A DNA stretch of 64,000 bases from assembly GCA_037577475.1 (NCBI GenBank), contig CM075194.1, positions 20,958,992 through 21,022,991 on the forward strand, in the 5' to 3' direction. Under the pieces are notes generated by a model. It was not told the DNA's origin and searched no databases. It saw nothing but the letters and a program-made list of their open reading frames with translations. The stretch is from Chaunax sp. Z400. Taxonomy: Eukaryota; Chordata; Actinopteri; Lophiiformes; Chaunacidae. The position numbers were made by a program, and so were the translations under genes. Below are positions 25,792-37,834 of the stretch, piece by piece; position 1 is the stretch's first letter, and every line of letters starts with the position of its first letter.

Positions 25792-26060
25792 TTTCTTCCG
25801 CTTATCTGGGTCCGGGTCACGGGGGCAGCAGTCTCAGCAGAGAAGCCCAAACCTCCCTCTCCCCAGCCACCTCCTCCAGCTCTTCTGGGGGTACACCAAG
25901 GCGTTCCCAAGCCAGCTGAGAGATATAATCCCCCCAGCTCATCCTGGGTCTACCCCGGGGGTCTCCTCCCAGTGGGACATGTGCGGGGGGCATCCTAACC
26001 AAATGCCCGAACCACCTCAACTGACTCCTCTCGATGTGGAGGAGACTAAGGGCGGTTCAT
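25792..26060 (-). mobile_element. 3' end of a non-LTR retrotransposon, C-terminal coding remnant
   Basis: The minus strand 25817-26020 encodes RWFGHLVRMPPAHVPLGGDP, then GRPRMSWGDYISQLAWERLG, then VAGEREVWASLLRLLPP. This is the familiar C-terminus of fish LINE polyproteins, probably RTE-like (clade not certain). Everything 5' of it is absent. The frame runs into the GGAT tail at 25758-25791. Confidence 0.8.
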
Positions 26061-26265
26061 AATACCCCGATGAGAAACAAAAACAGGATCCAGTTTACCT
26101 CGCTCAGATCGAGGATACTAGGTCCCCACCCTGGAGCCAGGCCTGGGGGAGGGGCTCATCGGTGAGCGCCTGGTGTTCGGGCCTTCACCCATGGGGTGGC
26201 AGACAAAGGTGGAGTCCTTGCTGGACCAGTCCTCCTCTGCCAAAACTGCCTTCGCGGTGTTATGC
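26061..26265. repeat. fish repeat fragment adjoining the LINE tail
   Basis: GTCCCCACCCTGGAGCCAGG, then CCTGGGGGAGGGGCTCATCG and GTGAGCGCCTGGTGTTCGGG, are phrases of a common teleost repeat. It is GC-rich against an AT-rich background. It may be part of the same insertion as 25792-26060 or a separate element. Confidence 0.5.
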
Positions 26266-26279
26266 TTTAAAACTATAAA

Positions 26280-28990
26280 AGCACACAATAACCAAAGTTA
26301 ATGAATGTGACTGATAGCATTATTTTCTTTTTTAAAGCTGTCTATACATCAGCCCAGTAATTGAATAAATAATCATTATTGTGAGCTTGTTTGGCTGTGA
26401 TAAATGTCGTTAATTAGGATTAGTGAAAAGCTCGTATTGCAACAGCACCTCTCATCTTGGCTACATTGTGTTGATAATAAAATTTAAAAAGAACAAATTG
26501 CTGTACTTAATTGGCACTATTTCACAGTGTTGCTAAATCTGGAGGCAGGCTGCAGAGAATTGAGCCTAAAATAAAAAACAATCACACCGGTAGGATCACT
26601 TGCTCATTATTTGCTCATTTTTGATTGATCATACATTCACAAGCCCATGGAAAAACTAGAAAAAAACAGGGAATTTCCTGGGAAACGAGTTCAATCGACG
26701 GCCACTTTCTCTGTTTCCCAGTATCACCAGTGAGCAACCAAGCCCTCCAGAGATCAGGGGACGGCAGGAGTTGTCGTGTTCGGCCCCGGTGGCCTCAACA
26801 TTCCTGGAAAAGGCTTCACTTACCTCTATAAATGACCAGCTGCCTTTGTTGTACAAGCCTCTGTTGTTGCTTTTCCTTGTCTCCAGGCCGGCTGTGTGAC
26901 AGAGAGGCAGCAGCATCTGCTCTGTGACGGGGATGTTTACTGTACAGGGTATGCAGCAGAGTGCATCTCACTTCAAAGAGAACATTCAGTGTCTCCGCGT
27001 CGCTTCGATCATAAATCACTTTGAGTTGCTCACTATCACAATTTCTGCAGCTAATTAAAAGGGACCCTTATCAGGCTTTGAACGCAAATCACGTATTGAG
27101 CAGGAAACAAAAGTTAATCCTATTATTGCAGCCGGGTTATTGGCTTACACAATCACATTCAGATTATTTTGATTTGATTTGAATCTTTCCTAGCAGCTCC
27201 TCGTCGAACAAAGTTGAAGCATACAGCAGTCAGTCCCAGAGGGAAGCCTCCCCGTCAGATGTGTTCCTGTTTGACAAAAAGCCGGCTGACAGCCCGCTGA
27301 TTGGTTTTGTGCCCTTGTTGCTTTATTCTCTCCCCATTGTGTATCCCTGTCCTGGGCATATTTCTCCTCAATGACATTTTTTTTATTTTATTTAGTGGAC
27401 ATGCAGGCACTCTGTGTATGAAGGGCCCTATTTCAAAGCTGCCTGTCTCTCATCCAGGAGGCCTAAACACCTGCTGTATGAATTATATATCATCCCCCAT
27501 ATGGACAGCGTCTTACATAAACACACATCTTGCACTTCTAAGTGTTCTCACAGTGCAAATGGAGACTAATCACCCACTGTCATATCTGACGCTGCCTCTG
27601 TTAGCTTTCCCTCACTCTGTGGATAGACTGGAGTAAATTATTTGCTAACAGTTCTGGGTGTTTGCTTTATCCTTCACGGAGTGGCAGATGGGGAGGGTTT
27701 ACCAAGTTTTTAATTTTGGGTACAGACTGAATTACAGATGGCTGCGTTATTTCCCTCTTGACAACACGTCCTGACTGACGAGACATTTAAGGCTGGCTCG
27801 TATCGTCTTCACTGGAGCTCTCACCAAATTTAAAGGTTTATTTAAAAACACACAATGTCACGATATTTTCATTGGGATCATAACTTAAAGGGAATGAGGG
27901 GCATTCAGGTTTTCGGATTTCGCTCTCTGTCATGTGATATAGTCTTCTATCTAGTCCTCAGTATTTTCAATCCTGTCACTCAGTTTCAAGGAGGAGTTAA
28001 CTACATGTGGTGAAACAAGCAGTTTAAATCTGCAGTACCAAGTCACTTAAAAATAATAGTTAACTTCTGAAACTACAAACTGAAAACAGAAGATTTTTTT
28101 ATTTTTTTTAATTTTTTATCAGCCTCAGAGACTGCTCACTAAAAAAAGAACAAAACAAAAAAAGATTCTAACTTGCTATGAATGTTAAATGTTTGACTCT
28201 GGTTTATTTTAATAGATTTCAATGAGCTATTAAATCCTACTCATCTTTTTAAATTAATTTTAAAATATGCTGCCCCTGATTAATTTCACTCAATTAAACG
28301 TAGTGAGAAAAAATTACGTGCAATTTAATTCCATAGACTGTCCTGTCTGCTCATGTGCAGACACATGTGGTCTGTCAGGGTCCCCATAATCTAATGACGG
28401 CTCAGAGGAACCCATATAAGAGGATTCTTCTTCTTCCCTGACCTAAAGTCAACAACAATAACTAACATAACACAACCAAAAACAAAAACAGGACTGCTGT
28501 TAACTTCAAATATAAGTCATATTTAGTAAAACTGGTGAAGGCAGGAGCGCCGCTCCTTCCCCTCAGGTTTTATGTTCAAGCATGTGCATGGCTTTAAACT
28601 ATTGGGTCTCACTGCTTAAATCGACACATAAATGCTGTTAAAATGACACGATTATTGATTTGAAGCACTGCAGTTTTATCAGATTCTATCCTGCATGACA
28701 GCACAGAATGTACTGATCGATGCCATGGGTAAGTTTTTATTTTAGCTTTTATAACTTGTGGCAGGACTTTCACGATGTCATGCACATATTTTTGACATAT
28801 TCCAGATTTTATTCTATCAGTAATGTTTGTTCAGTGTTGATGTAATTTAGTGTCCTCAACCAATCAGCATGGATGCTACATTCCTGCATGCTCGCTCAAG
28901 CAAGAGCAGAGAGTGACACAACGGGCTCAGAGAGAGACATTACTGACAAGTTATCAAATAAATGAAAAAACGAGGGGATAGCGAGCCCGC
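26280..28990. other. non-coding; candidate regulatory stretch 26640-27140
   Basis: No coding exon recognised. 26640-27140 is less AT-skewed, apparently unique, and contains CTCTATAAATGACC near 26824 (TATA-like). The rest is AT-rich. Confidence 0.4.
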
Positions 28991-29022
28991 ATGGAGGCCT
29001 GCTTAACAACGCCTCTTTTTTA

Positions 29023-29165
29023 TGGAGGCACTGTCACCTCAGCAAGAAGGTCCTGGATTCGAATCCCATCCTGGGACCTTTCTGTGGCTCCCTCCAGGTG
29101 CTCTGGCTTCCTCTCACAGTCCACAAACGATGCAATAGTGGTGACTCTAAATTGTGCTAATAGTG
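29023..29165 (+). repeat. family B SINE-like element, 5' half
   Basis: CTGTCACCTCAGCAAGAAGG leads to a B-box-like GGATTCGAATC at 29055-29065, then GGCTTCCTCTCACAGTCC and GGTGACTCTAAATTG. Same family as 2295-2633, opposite strand. Confidence 0.6.
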
Positions 29166-29924
29166 TAAAATGTAGTTTCAAATGTTGTGACTGATAACTG
29201 CATTATAGTCCGAACTAGCTGGCCACTATCACTGCTGTCAGTTAATCCCATGAAAAGATTCAATCCATCAATTAATTGATTTTACTAACAATAATTTTCG
29301 TGTAGTCGGAGCCACACCTACTTTTTCTCAGTCTTCTGTGCCAGAGGAGAACTCCCCTGAGAACTCCATTGTTTTCCATAAACACTAATGAAAACTCATC
29401 ATTGAGTTATATGAAGCAAATGTGTCAACTGTTTCCTTCAACATATGAGCAGAGGGACTGCTGTTAATTATGAGCAAATCGCACATGTATCATCTGGCTG
29501 CCAGAAACACGCTACTTATGTAGCCTTGTGTTGAGCACTTTCATGTAATCCCCAAATGTGTATTAACCCACTGCTAAAAGTAGTCCTGAACAAATACACA
29601 GTTTACTCTTGCTTAAGAAACTTTTAAAAGTTATTGATTACAGAAATAACATTTTGCTCTTTCATTGGTTGAGGGTGCTCAGATTACCTTGCAATGGTAA
29701 AGCATATTTAACTGCTGCAGTGCTTTTAAACTCCATATTAACAATGTGCAACAGTGCAAAGATTAGCCGTAGCTGATCTAGAAGTGTTTCAACTCACTCA
29801 CAACTGGGGGATATGTGAACCTTCACCTCCTGACCTGGCAACCACCCACTCTCTGCTGTGATGACGTTTGTGTTTCCTTTCGGGGAGTGGTGAGGTCAGA
29901 GTGTGGAAGTGAAATATGATTTAA

Positions 29925-30031
29925 ACTGGTGACCTGTCCAGGGTGTACCCCGTGTCGTAGCCAATTTCAGCTGGGATAGGCTCCAGTCTCTCTCCCCCCC
30001 CCATGACCCTGCAAAAGGTTAGAATAAATGG
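29925..30031 (+). repeat. family B SINE-like element, 3' half
   Basis: ACTGGTGACCTGTCCAGGGT, then CAGCTGGGATAGGCTCCAGT and CATGACCCTGC, form the 3' end of the family represented at 2295-2633. It lies about 760 bases downstream of a 5' half in the same orientation. Confidence 0.65.
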
Positions 30032-30380
30032 TTTGTTTAAAATTTCTCAAATGGCAGAAAATTAATCAGCATGAATAAATATAATGTGGTTTGTGATAAA
30101 TTTTCTATACCATATGATTGTGAATAGTAAAAGTTTTTGCCTTTTCTGAGTGTTGGTCAGACCAAACAAACATTACATTGACCTCTAAGAACCTATGATG
30201 AGCATTTATCACTGTTTCTCACATACAATCAACCTTACACTATAATAAGCTATCATCACTTAACATGGAGTTCCTTTTTTTCCCCCTCTCACTTTCAACC
30301 ACAGTCATGTCTCCATAACAAGCCTCAAAGCCTGATGCTTTTTCTGCATGTCTCTAAAACTCTCCTCCCTCTCTATGTCG

Positions 30381-30402
30381 TTTTTTTTTTTTTTTTTTTT
30401 TT
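30381..30402. repeat. poly-T tract
   Basis: 22 consecutive T bases. Confidence 0.95.
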
Positions 30403-30404
30403 CG

Positions 30405-33400
30405 GGGACTACTGGAACTGTTAATCAGCTTTCACCAGCAGCCTGAAAAATAAGTTAAGGCAGTGAGCAGCTTCCATCCATTGTGTGCATGCCAATGCAT
30501 CCATCAAGTGTATGCACATCTTAGTGTCACCACAGGTAGTTGTCTTTAAAGAGAGCACAAGAGAAAGTGAGACCAAATTGGATTTTGGGTCTGTCAAGCA
30601 GCACACTTCTAGCAGCCTGTTTGAATCTAATCACAGATGGCTCGATCACACAGTGGATCTGGCAGCCTGGAGGTTTCTGCATACAATGTGTGCATGGCTG
30701 GCTTCGCTGCTGGGCCTGTTCTGTATGTTGGAACATTTTACAAGGGTGATGGATGTAGCTTGTTACTCACAAGTGATTTGCATCATCTTTACTGTTGCTA
30801 CAAAGCCGCCATGGGAACCATCGTAAACTGCATTTCTTTTCTCCCTTTTCAAGGTAACAAATCACTCTCTGACAGAACCCATCTAAAGTTACTTCTCACT
30901 TCTTTCGTCTTTTGCCTCTCAGGCATGATGGGGGAAAAAAGAGACTGGTCTTTGACACAACAGATTCACTCCCTCTGCTCCAATCGACCCTCCTCCGCAC
31001 AGTGATCCAGTTTTCCTTCTGAATGTTCCCAGGCTACGTCTATTTTTCCCTCTTCCTTCCCTCCACTGTATCTCACTCTCCCTCCCCAATGCGATGGCTT
31101 CATGTTGCGTTGCACCTTCAGGCTATGTGTGGGATAGTGTTGTGGGCCGGCATCTGGCAGCCTCTGATAAGAGAGCTATAGTGAGCTGGTGCTTTTCCTT
31201 CTGAGAGGTTTTTACATTATTTTTTTCGTCGACCAGGAAGACCATTGGCCAATGGTTTGTGACTGTGTCTGAAGGACCTTGCAGAAAAAGTCTGATACAA
31301 TGACCTTTATCTGAAAGGCACATGTGCTCACTGCATTTAAGTGTCATTACGTGCTTTTTTGTGGTGATTTCCTACAACGGTGCACCGAAACATAAAACTG
31401 TATTATTAAAATGTTATGGCAACAAGGCAGGAGTGGAGCAAGCTGAAAATACAACTTGGAAGTCAAATTTGGCTACCATCAGCAAACAAAAGCCTATTTA
31501 CACATCCATTAGACCTTATCATTCAGTTGTGTGTCTATCCACTTGATGAAAGTCAAATAATGACTCTCATCTGCTCTTTTTTGACTTTCACCAACTTTTA
31601 AACACAATAAACACACTATTTTGAACAGATAATCATATTTATAATTATACTCAGTGGAGCTAAAGGCCGATACATGGTTTGTGATAATTGTCACATCAGT
31701 GAATCCCATTTGTATCATTTAGCCATTCAAACGAGTAATCTAAAGCGGTTGTCATGAACAATGACAGGTGGTTTTATATGGGTATTTTTTCCAATTTTGA
31801 AAATATTAAGGTAATTAAAAACATTCAAATCGATATGTTTTTGTTGGTTTAGAAATAATATGCTGTGTAATACATTGTAAAAAAATTTATTGAATATGAT
31901 ACCAAAAAAAAACAATATATGCAAACAGTTATTTATTTATTTTGCGAGCCGAGGAAGAGGAGGAACTGAAGAGCCTCAGGACCTTTAGATGCATAACTTC
32001 ATTGTTCTAAAATATTGATTAGTTCAGCTTTAAGAGTGGCTTATTTATCACACAGAGGTGAAAAACATGCAGCTTTATTCTTACAAAGATATGAACTTCA
32101 GGAAATCAAGCATTCGTAGCGTGCTTGCCGAGATTGCCGAGATCATCCTGATACAGTTCCAGCTCTCGGCACTCTTCGATAATTAGAGCCTGCTCCGACA
32201 CTTCCTTCACTTACTGATAGTGAATTGATAATCTGACCCACAGGCTGCAGTTTATCACAGATTAAATCTCTTTCTAGGAAGTCTTGGAATTAATTGCTTA
32301 CTTCCGTGGATAAATGCTAATAATGCAAATCAACAACTGTATATTTTCATTTAACTCCGAGGCATACTTTGCAGAATAGCATCCACGCCCCTTCTTAATG
32401 GAAATATCTTCCATTACACTTTTGCGGTGGATTAGTATTGAGTTTGACCTCAGGTTGTGAGGATGCGTAAAGAGACAAACACTATTTGTGACTCTGCAAT
32501 TAATTGCAAATGTGACTCCCGGGAAGAAGCCAGACATACCTAATTGTTCTCCATGATAGGCCTCATTTGGGAATGTGAATGCATCATGGACCACAGATTG
32601 ATCCTGCCTTTGAGGAGGAGTGCCAGACTGGCTGGCTGCATCATTTCCATCCCATTGCTCCATCGACCACTAAAATGTGTCCCTAAATCACAATTCTTTA
32701 AGTTCTATTGTATTTTAGAGTCTGTGGTCAGTGGCTTCTGTCTTTTTCAATACAACTCCCTCTCTGCTAAAGAACTTTTTATGTTTTATTGAACTCTTTT
32801 TTGCTCTCAAAAGAACAAAGAAAGATAATGTTTTAGAATATCCAGTGTTGTCATACAGTATGTGTCCTCAGTTCCAGTGGTGTGGATGAAACCAGTTTGT
32901 TTGCAGCTTCTATTTATGAAGGAAATGAGATGGAAAGACTGACGGTGAATGACATGCAACAAATGTCCCTGATTGATGTTCTGTTACTGCCTTAACGGCA
33001 ATGAAGCCAGTTCAATATGTCAACATCTAAATATGTAATGATAAACTACATTTAGAGTCAATGAAAACTTTGTTTCAAACATTTCTCTAACATTTGTGAG
33101 TAAATGAGTAAAATAGTCAACGATACATAATCATTTAACAGACAAAACATATTTGGTCAAAGTTTATACTTCATAATTTTTATCGTACTTCATTAAATCT
33201 TTTTCATCTGAGGCATGTGGGCGTGGTTAGTTTCGATTTGATTGACAGTGCTCTGGCAAGATAGACGAGCAACCCCAGAACTGCCCTGACCAAAGAGGAA
33301 GCACAGTCAACAATAAACATAAAGAAAAACATTCATATAAATTAATCAAGATGAGTTTTGACAGGAAATTAATGACTCAATCTTGTTTTTGTGGCCTTCA

Positions 33401-33420
33401 GTATCTCAGTCCATTCAACA
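30405..33420. other. non-coding; candidate regulatory stretch 32110-32560
   Basis: No coding exon recognised; overlapping frames on both strands at 30480-30830 have no family resemblance. 32110-32560 is unique-looking with several AATTAATTGC-type motifs. Confidence 0.4.
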
Positions 33421-33424
33421 AAAT

Positions 33425-33880
33425 GCTGTAAAACTCTGTTGTGAAGTTACAGCAGCAGGATTTTCCTGTATTAATGTCATACAGTGACATGCTGTTAATG
33501 ACAGCACTTTAAGAGAACAACATTACTTACAGGAATCTACTGTAATCTTGTAAACAGCAGAGCATCATGGGAAGATTAAAGAAAAGTGTGGGATCTAAAT
33601 TTTGAAAACGAAACACACACTACAGACAGCTGTCCAGAGCTGCGCTAATAAAGCAACCTCCACTGAGTAACATAAGACACCATTTTTTATTATATATCAA
33701 TATCACAGTCTATTTAACATTTTAGTTATTACATTAAAATTATTTTATTATCATTAAACACAGGATGCATATTAAAATACAGTTTACATACTGTAAATAT
33801 GCAGTAATTTACAGACAGAACAATGACCAGTATTGTGTTGTATATTTACAAGAATACAGCTTTTCTGACAGGAACTCCGT
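33425..33880. repeat. interspersed repeat with CTGTAAA/TACAGTA motifs, copy 1
   Basis: Contains AAACAGCAGAGCATCATGGG and several ACTGTAA motifs. Bases 33825-33859 match 44045-44079 at 32 of 35 positions, showing a dispersed family in this window. Confidence 0.55.
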
Positions 33881-33884
33881 GTTG

Positions 33885-34760
33885 AATGAATCCTTGCTAT
33901 CTGGGTAGAACACTGAGCCTTTGTCTTTATTCTTGGTCAAATCGCCATAGAATAAATGATCACCCCATGATTACATTTCCAGGCGTTTTATCCACCTCTC
34001 ATCCTCAGGCCTCATGGAAACACCCACAATAACAGTGTAAACACACCCACAAACACACACACGCATGAATCCTGAGCCCATCCATAGCTCCATCTCATTC
34101 TTGAAAGGTTCAGAGGCTTTGGCCAGAAAGTTCAGAAGTCAGGAGTAAAGAGATGGACCAGACAGGGAGCCAGCCCAATATAAAGTAAGAGACATGAGAG
34201 GCATTGACTGGAGAAAAATGACTTATCAATTACCCTTTCATGTCTGATGTAGCACGGAACCTTTGGCTTGACTGAGGAGGTGTGAAAGGTGTTATATGAT
34301 GGATACAGGAGCATAGCCATAACTGCAACTATACTGTATATGTGGCCAGCTTAAGACTCCATCTGCTGTGTTGCAGCACAGCTTATTTTTGATTTATCTG
34401 TGTTTAATAAAACATATACGCCACTGGATCATTTCTAAGAAGGTAGGAAACTTTTATAGGCTCTCAGAAAGCTCACTGTCATTGTGGAGGAAATGGAGGG
34501 AACCACGACACTGCATGTTTGTTTCTGCCCTACAGGTCTCTGTGTACGAAAAGGCTCTGCTCCAGCTCTACTATCTTGTGTTCAGGAACACATAATGGAG
34601 TCATATTCATTCCTCACTGTCAGTAGCGTTTTCTATGAAAGCCCATTTGTGCCAATGTGATAACAAATACAAAGATCATGTCCGTCATTGTATTGAGAAG
34701 CTGTAAAGATAATGGCTCCATATTTCACAAATAATGACGTATCATTCAATAAAGACTAAC
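33885..34760. other. non-coding, nothing recognised
   Basis: A short AC-rich run (about 34040-34065) and no gene-like segment. Confidence 0.5.
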
Positions 34761-34764
34761 TCTG

Positions 34765-35115
34765 CTGGAATAATGAGTTAGTAGCTCAAAATAATGAGAA
34801 AGCCTCTAAAAATAATGAGTTAGTTTTCTCAAAATAATGAGAACCTTGATTGGAATAATGACTTAATATGTCGAAATAATAACATAGTATTAAAACATAA
34901 TGACTTAGTATCTGAAATACAACTTTCGAAAAAAAAAAAACATTCAATATCAAAACACATTCAGCATCTTTCACATGAAAATGACTAATTGTTTGAAATA
35001 AGGAAAAACTTTCCAAAAATAATGAGAAACTTTGCTCATCTTAAAGTAATGACTTACCTATTTCAAAATAATGAACTACTTATCTCAGCACAATAACTTA
35101 GTTTCTCACAATAAA
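34765..35115. repeat. degenerate tandem array of AATAATGAGTTAGT-type units
   Basis: About ten copies of a unit of roughly 25-30 bases whose core is AATAATGA(G/C)TTA followed by a TCTCAAA-like spacer. It resembles a known teleost tandem or transposon-internal repeat. Confidence 0.7.
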
Positions 35116-35119
35116 ACAA

Positions 35120-36640
35120 CTATTAATCATTAATTAAATATTTAAGTTCTATTTGTGGACATAATATGTCATCAATTTGAAATATTTTTGAGTTATATCA
35201 TTATTCTGAGATAATAAGTCATTAATTCAATAAAGTTTCTCATTATATTGACGTCTAGAATCATTTTTTTTCTCATCACAATCACAGAAATGAGCTTCCA
35301 TAAGTTTTGCACTAGTTTGGAGAAACAAAAACTTTATTTTGTTATCTGCCAGGTTTAAAACTAGTTTGCCAGTCTAGGTCCAGCTGATTATATCACTGAG
35401 GTTGAGTCATGTCAAGTGTTTTTCCAACATTTGACAGAGTCCAGATGGTTTGATCAAGCAAGGTTGAAGGGAACCTTATTAAAGCACGATTCACCATCTG
35501 CACGATGTACATGTTAATCATACTTCTGGCACATCTTTACTGCAGACTGTCCCTGACTATTCAGCTCAAACTGCTTCGTTTGAGATGATGCAGCTTCACC
35601 TCCACTGAAACATTTGCTGCTGAATATGAGTTGAACTCATATCAGCCAGCCCAGACTGCAAGCGCACATTGTAGTGTCATCATGACGAAGCTTTGCTATT
35701 AAGCTGAGATTTTGCCAATTCATGTTTCGTAATTCCTCTTTATGAATGATTAACCTTTATTCATCTTTAATTCTTTATATTTTATCGGAGAGCCGCTAGC
35801 ATCCCCAGATCACTTTTGTGACCTTAACAATTCCATGCTAATTAGCGTCACAAAATATTATAATGGAATTTCAGCAGGAAATTGATAAGGAGCATTGGAT
35901 TCATTTGAGGAAAGACGTGCACCGAGGGACATAATAGTCACGACAGGCTAAATATTTTGACATTCAAAACGGCGTCTACAAATGCAAAGAGTCTAATCGG
36001 ATAAAGGTTAATTAGGTCGGAAATGGTTGAATAAAAACAAAAATCCCAAACAATTTAATTTATTAACTGCTGGCCTCAAGCAGCATCAATTAATTTGATC
36101 CTGTTGTGGGCTATGGAGACCTCCTCCTGGTGCTGGCATTCATTATTGAGCATGGGGGGGGGGGGTGCTTTATCAAAGACCAAGCAGTGTTGTGAAGTGC
36201 CGTTCAATTAATCAGCGTGTATGTGAAAGTCTGTGCTTGCAGTCGGATGTTAGAGGCATGTATATAATTAGTACAAGACAAACGTAAACCGAAAATATGA
36301 AGAGGGCACACAATCTCAATATGTCTGACCTTTCCTACCCTCACAGCTTATTAAAGAAGCAGCAGTCTCTGACGAAGAATGACAGCAGCAGAAATGAACA
36401 ATGAAACAGTCTTAATCATTGGTTTACACTCATTTCTTCACCCTCATATCAGGCAAATGTTACGACAATTAGGAGATGTTGACATGGAGAGAGCACTAGA
36501 ACAAATTTAATTATTACTTGTTGTCATACGGTGGCCATTTTTCCATGGGTTCTATAAATTTAAACATTCTGGATCACCAGATACAGAACATTATAGGATC
36601 CAGACTCTGATGTGTGCTAGATCTTATGGGGTCTATCTAT
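35120..36640. other. non-coding; candidate regulatory stretch 35750-36160; G12 tract
   Basis: No coding exon. 35750-36160 is unique-looking and dense in TAATTA-type motifs. Twelve G bases lie at 36154-36165. Confidence 0.4.
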
Positions 36641-36643
36641 CCC

Positions 36644-36788
36644 AGCAATTTAGAGTCACCAATTCACCTATATTGCATGTTTAAAGAGTGGGAGGAAGTC
36701 GGAGTGCTGGGAGGGAACCCACACAGACACGTGCCCAGTCCTCAGGTGGATTTGAACCCAGAACCTTCTTGCTGTGAGACACAGTGGT
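36644..36788 (-). repeat. family B SINE-like element, partial
   Basis: Minus strand carries the B-box GGTTCAAATC (complement of 36749-36758) and GGTGACTCTAAATTGC; same family as 2295-2633, missing its 3' part. Confidence 0.6.
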
Positions 36789-36981
36789 GTACACCGTGAA
36801 TCCCTTTCTCATGGGATTGTCATCATGTAGTTTTTTTTCTCCAGCATTATAGGCGTCATCCATGAAGTTAGGAGCAATAATCATGTAAAAAGAAAAACCT
36901 GCTTTGATAAAGATTAAGACATTTTGAAAAGAAAAGTGACTGATGTGACTTTTTATGTTTATTTCATAAACTTTTTGAAGA

Positions 36982-37180
36982 GTAAATGGTAAATTGACTG
37001 TACTTGTATAAAGTCTTTCTAGTCTGACTGACCACTCAAAGCGATTTGCAACACACAATGGAACAGCCACTGGGAGCCATTAGGGGTTCAGTATCTTGCT
37101 CAAGGATAAGATGCATGGCCTGGGGATTGAACCACTGACCTTCTGAAAAGTGGAGTCCCAGAGACTTGGGGTACAGGCGC
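36982..37180 (-). repeat. family A SINE, partial
   Basis: Minus strand has GGTCAGTGGTTCAATCCCCA, then TATCCTTGAGCAAGATACTG, and ends in AGTACAGTCAATTTACCATT. Its 3' half differs from the 39169 and 56818 copies, suggesting a subfamily. Confidence 0.65.
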
Positions 37181-37734
37181 ATTCCAGTGATCTAAAAATA
37201 ACAGGAAGTGACTTATTCTAGTTTTGCTCACTTACCAGCACAGTCAACAGACACACAGCTCATGGAGGCAGTTAAGGTACTTAAACCCTTAGTGACCAAT
37301 TCTAGCATTTTGTGGTATTTGTGTGTATTTATGAGTACGCTGCAAATTGGAAATGCTAATGGCTAATCGAGGTCTTAAGTTGTAGCCAACAGCTAACTCA
37401 TTGACTGCATGCAACGTTTTACTTGCTTCTGAGCCATTCTCATTCCCAGGGCATCAAATGATGCTGCATCTGCATCTAATCCATCCTCTCTGGAGTTTGG
37501 ATTCCATGTGACACCAAATGCATGTTGATCTTTACCTAATCTAACCCTGTGCTTGTGTGTGTTCTTAAAATGAGCCATCAGTGAGTTCCATGTTACGCAG
37601 AGGAAGGCTGTGCGTGTCGCCACAGTCGCCAAAAGGCACTTGTACGATAACACACATTTCCATTTTGCACTATCAATACTGATTTGACATTACTAGTCTC
37701 AGAATGTAGCATGTCTGTTAATTTGTTTATTTAT

Positions 37735-37830
37735 TAGCATCCCAATTAGCTGTGCCCTAAAGCGCAGCCAGTCTTCCATTAGAAACCACTTTAGGTTCAA
37801 ACAACTTAACACATAAGATGTAATGTCAAC
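37735..37830. repeat. retroposon-like fragment
   Basis: TTAGCATCCCAATTAGCTGT and CAGCCAGTCTTCCATTAG resemble a common fish retroposon terminus. From memory only. Confidence 0.4.
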
Positions 37831-37834
37831 ACAA

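Noticed and set aside
30485..31005. several overlapping frames on both strands
   Set aside because: Three shifted plus-strand frames and minus-strand frames coexist, with no recognisable protein; typical of non-coding DNA.
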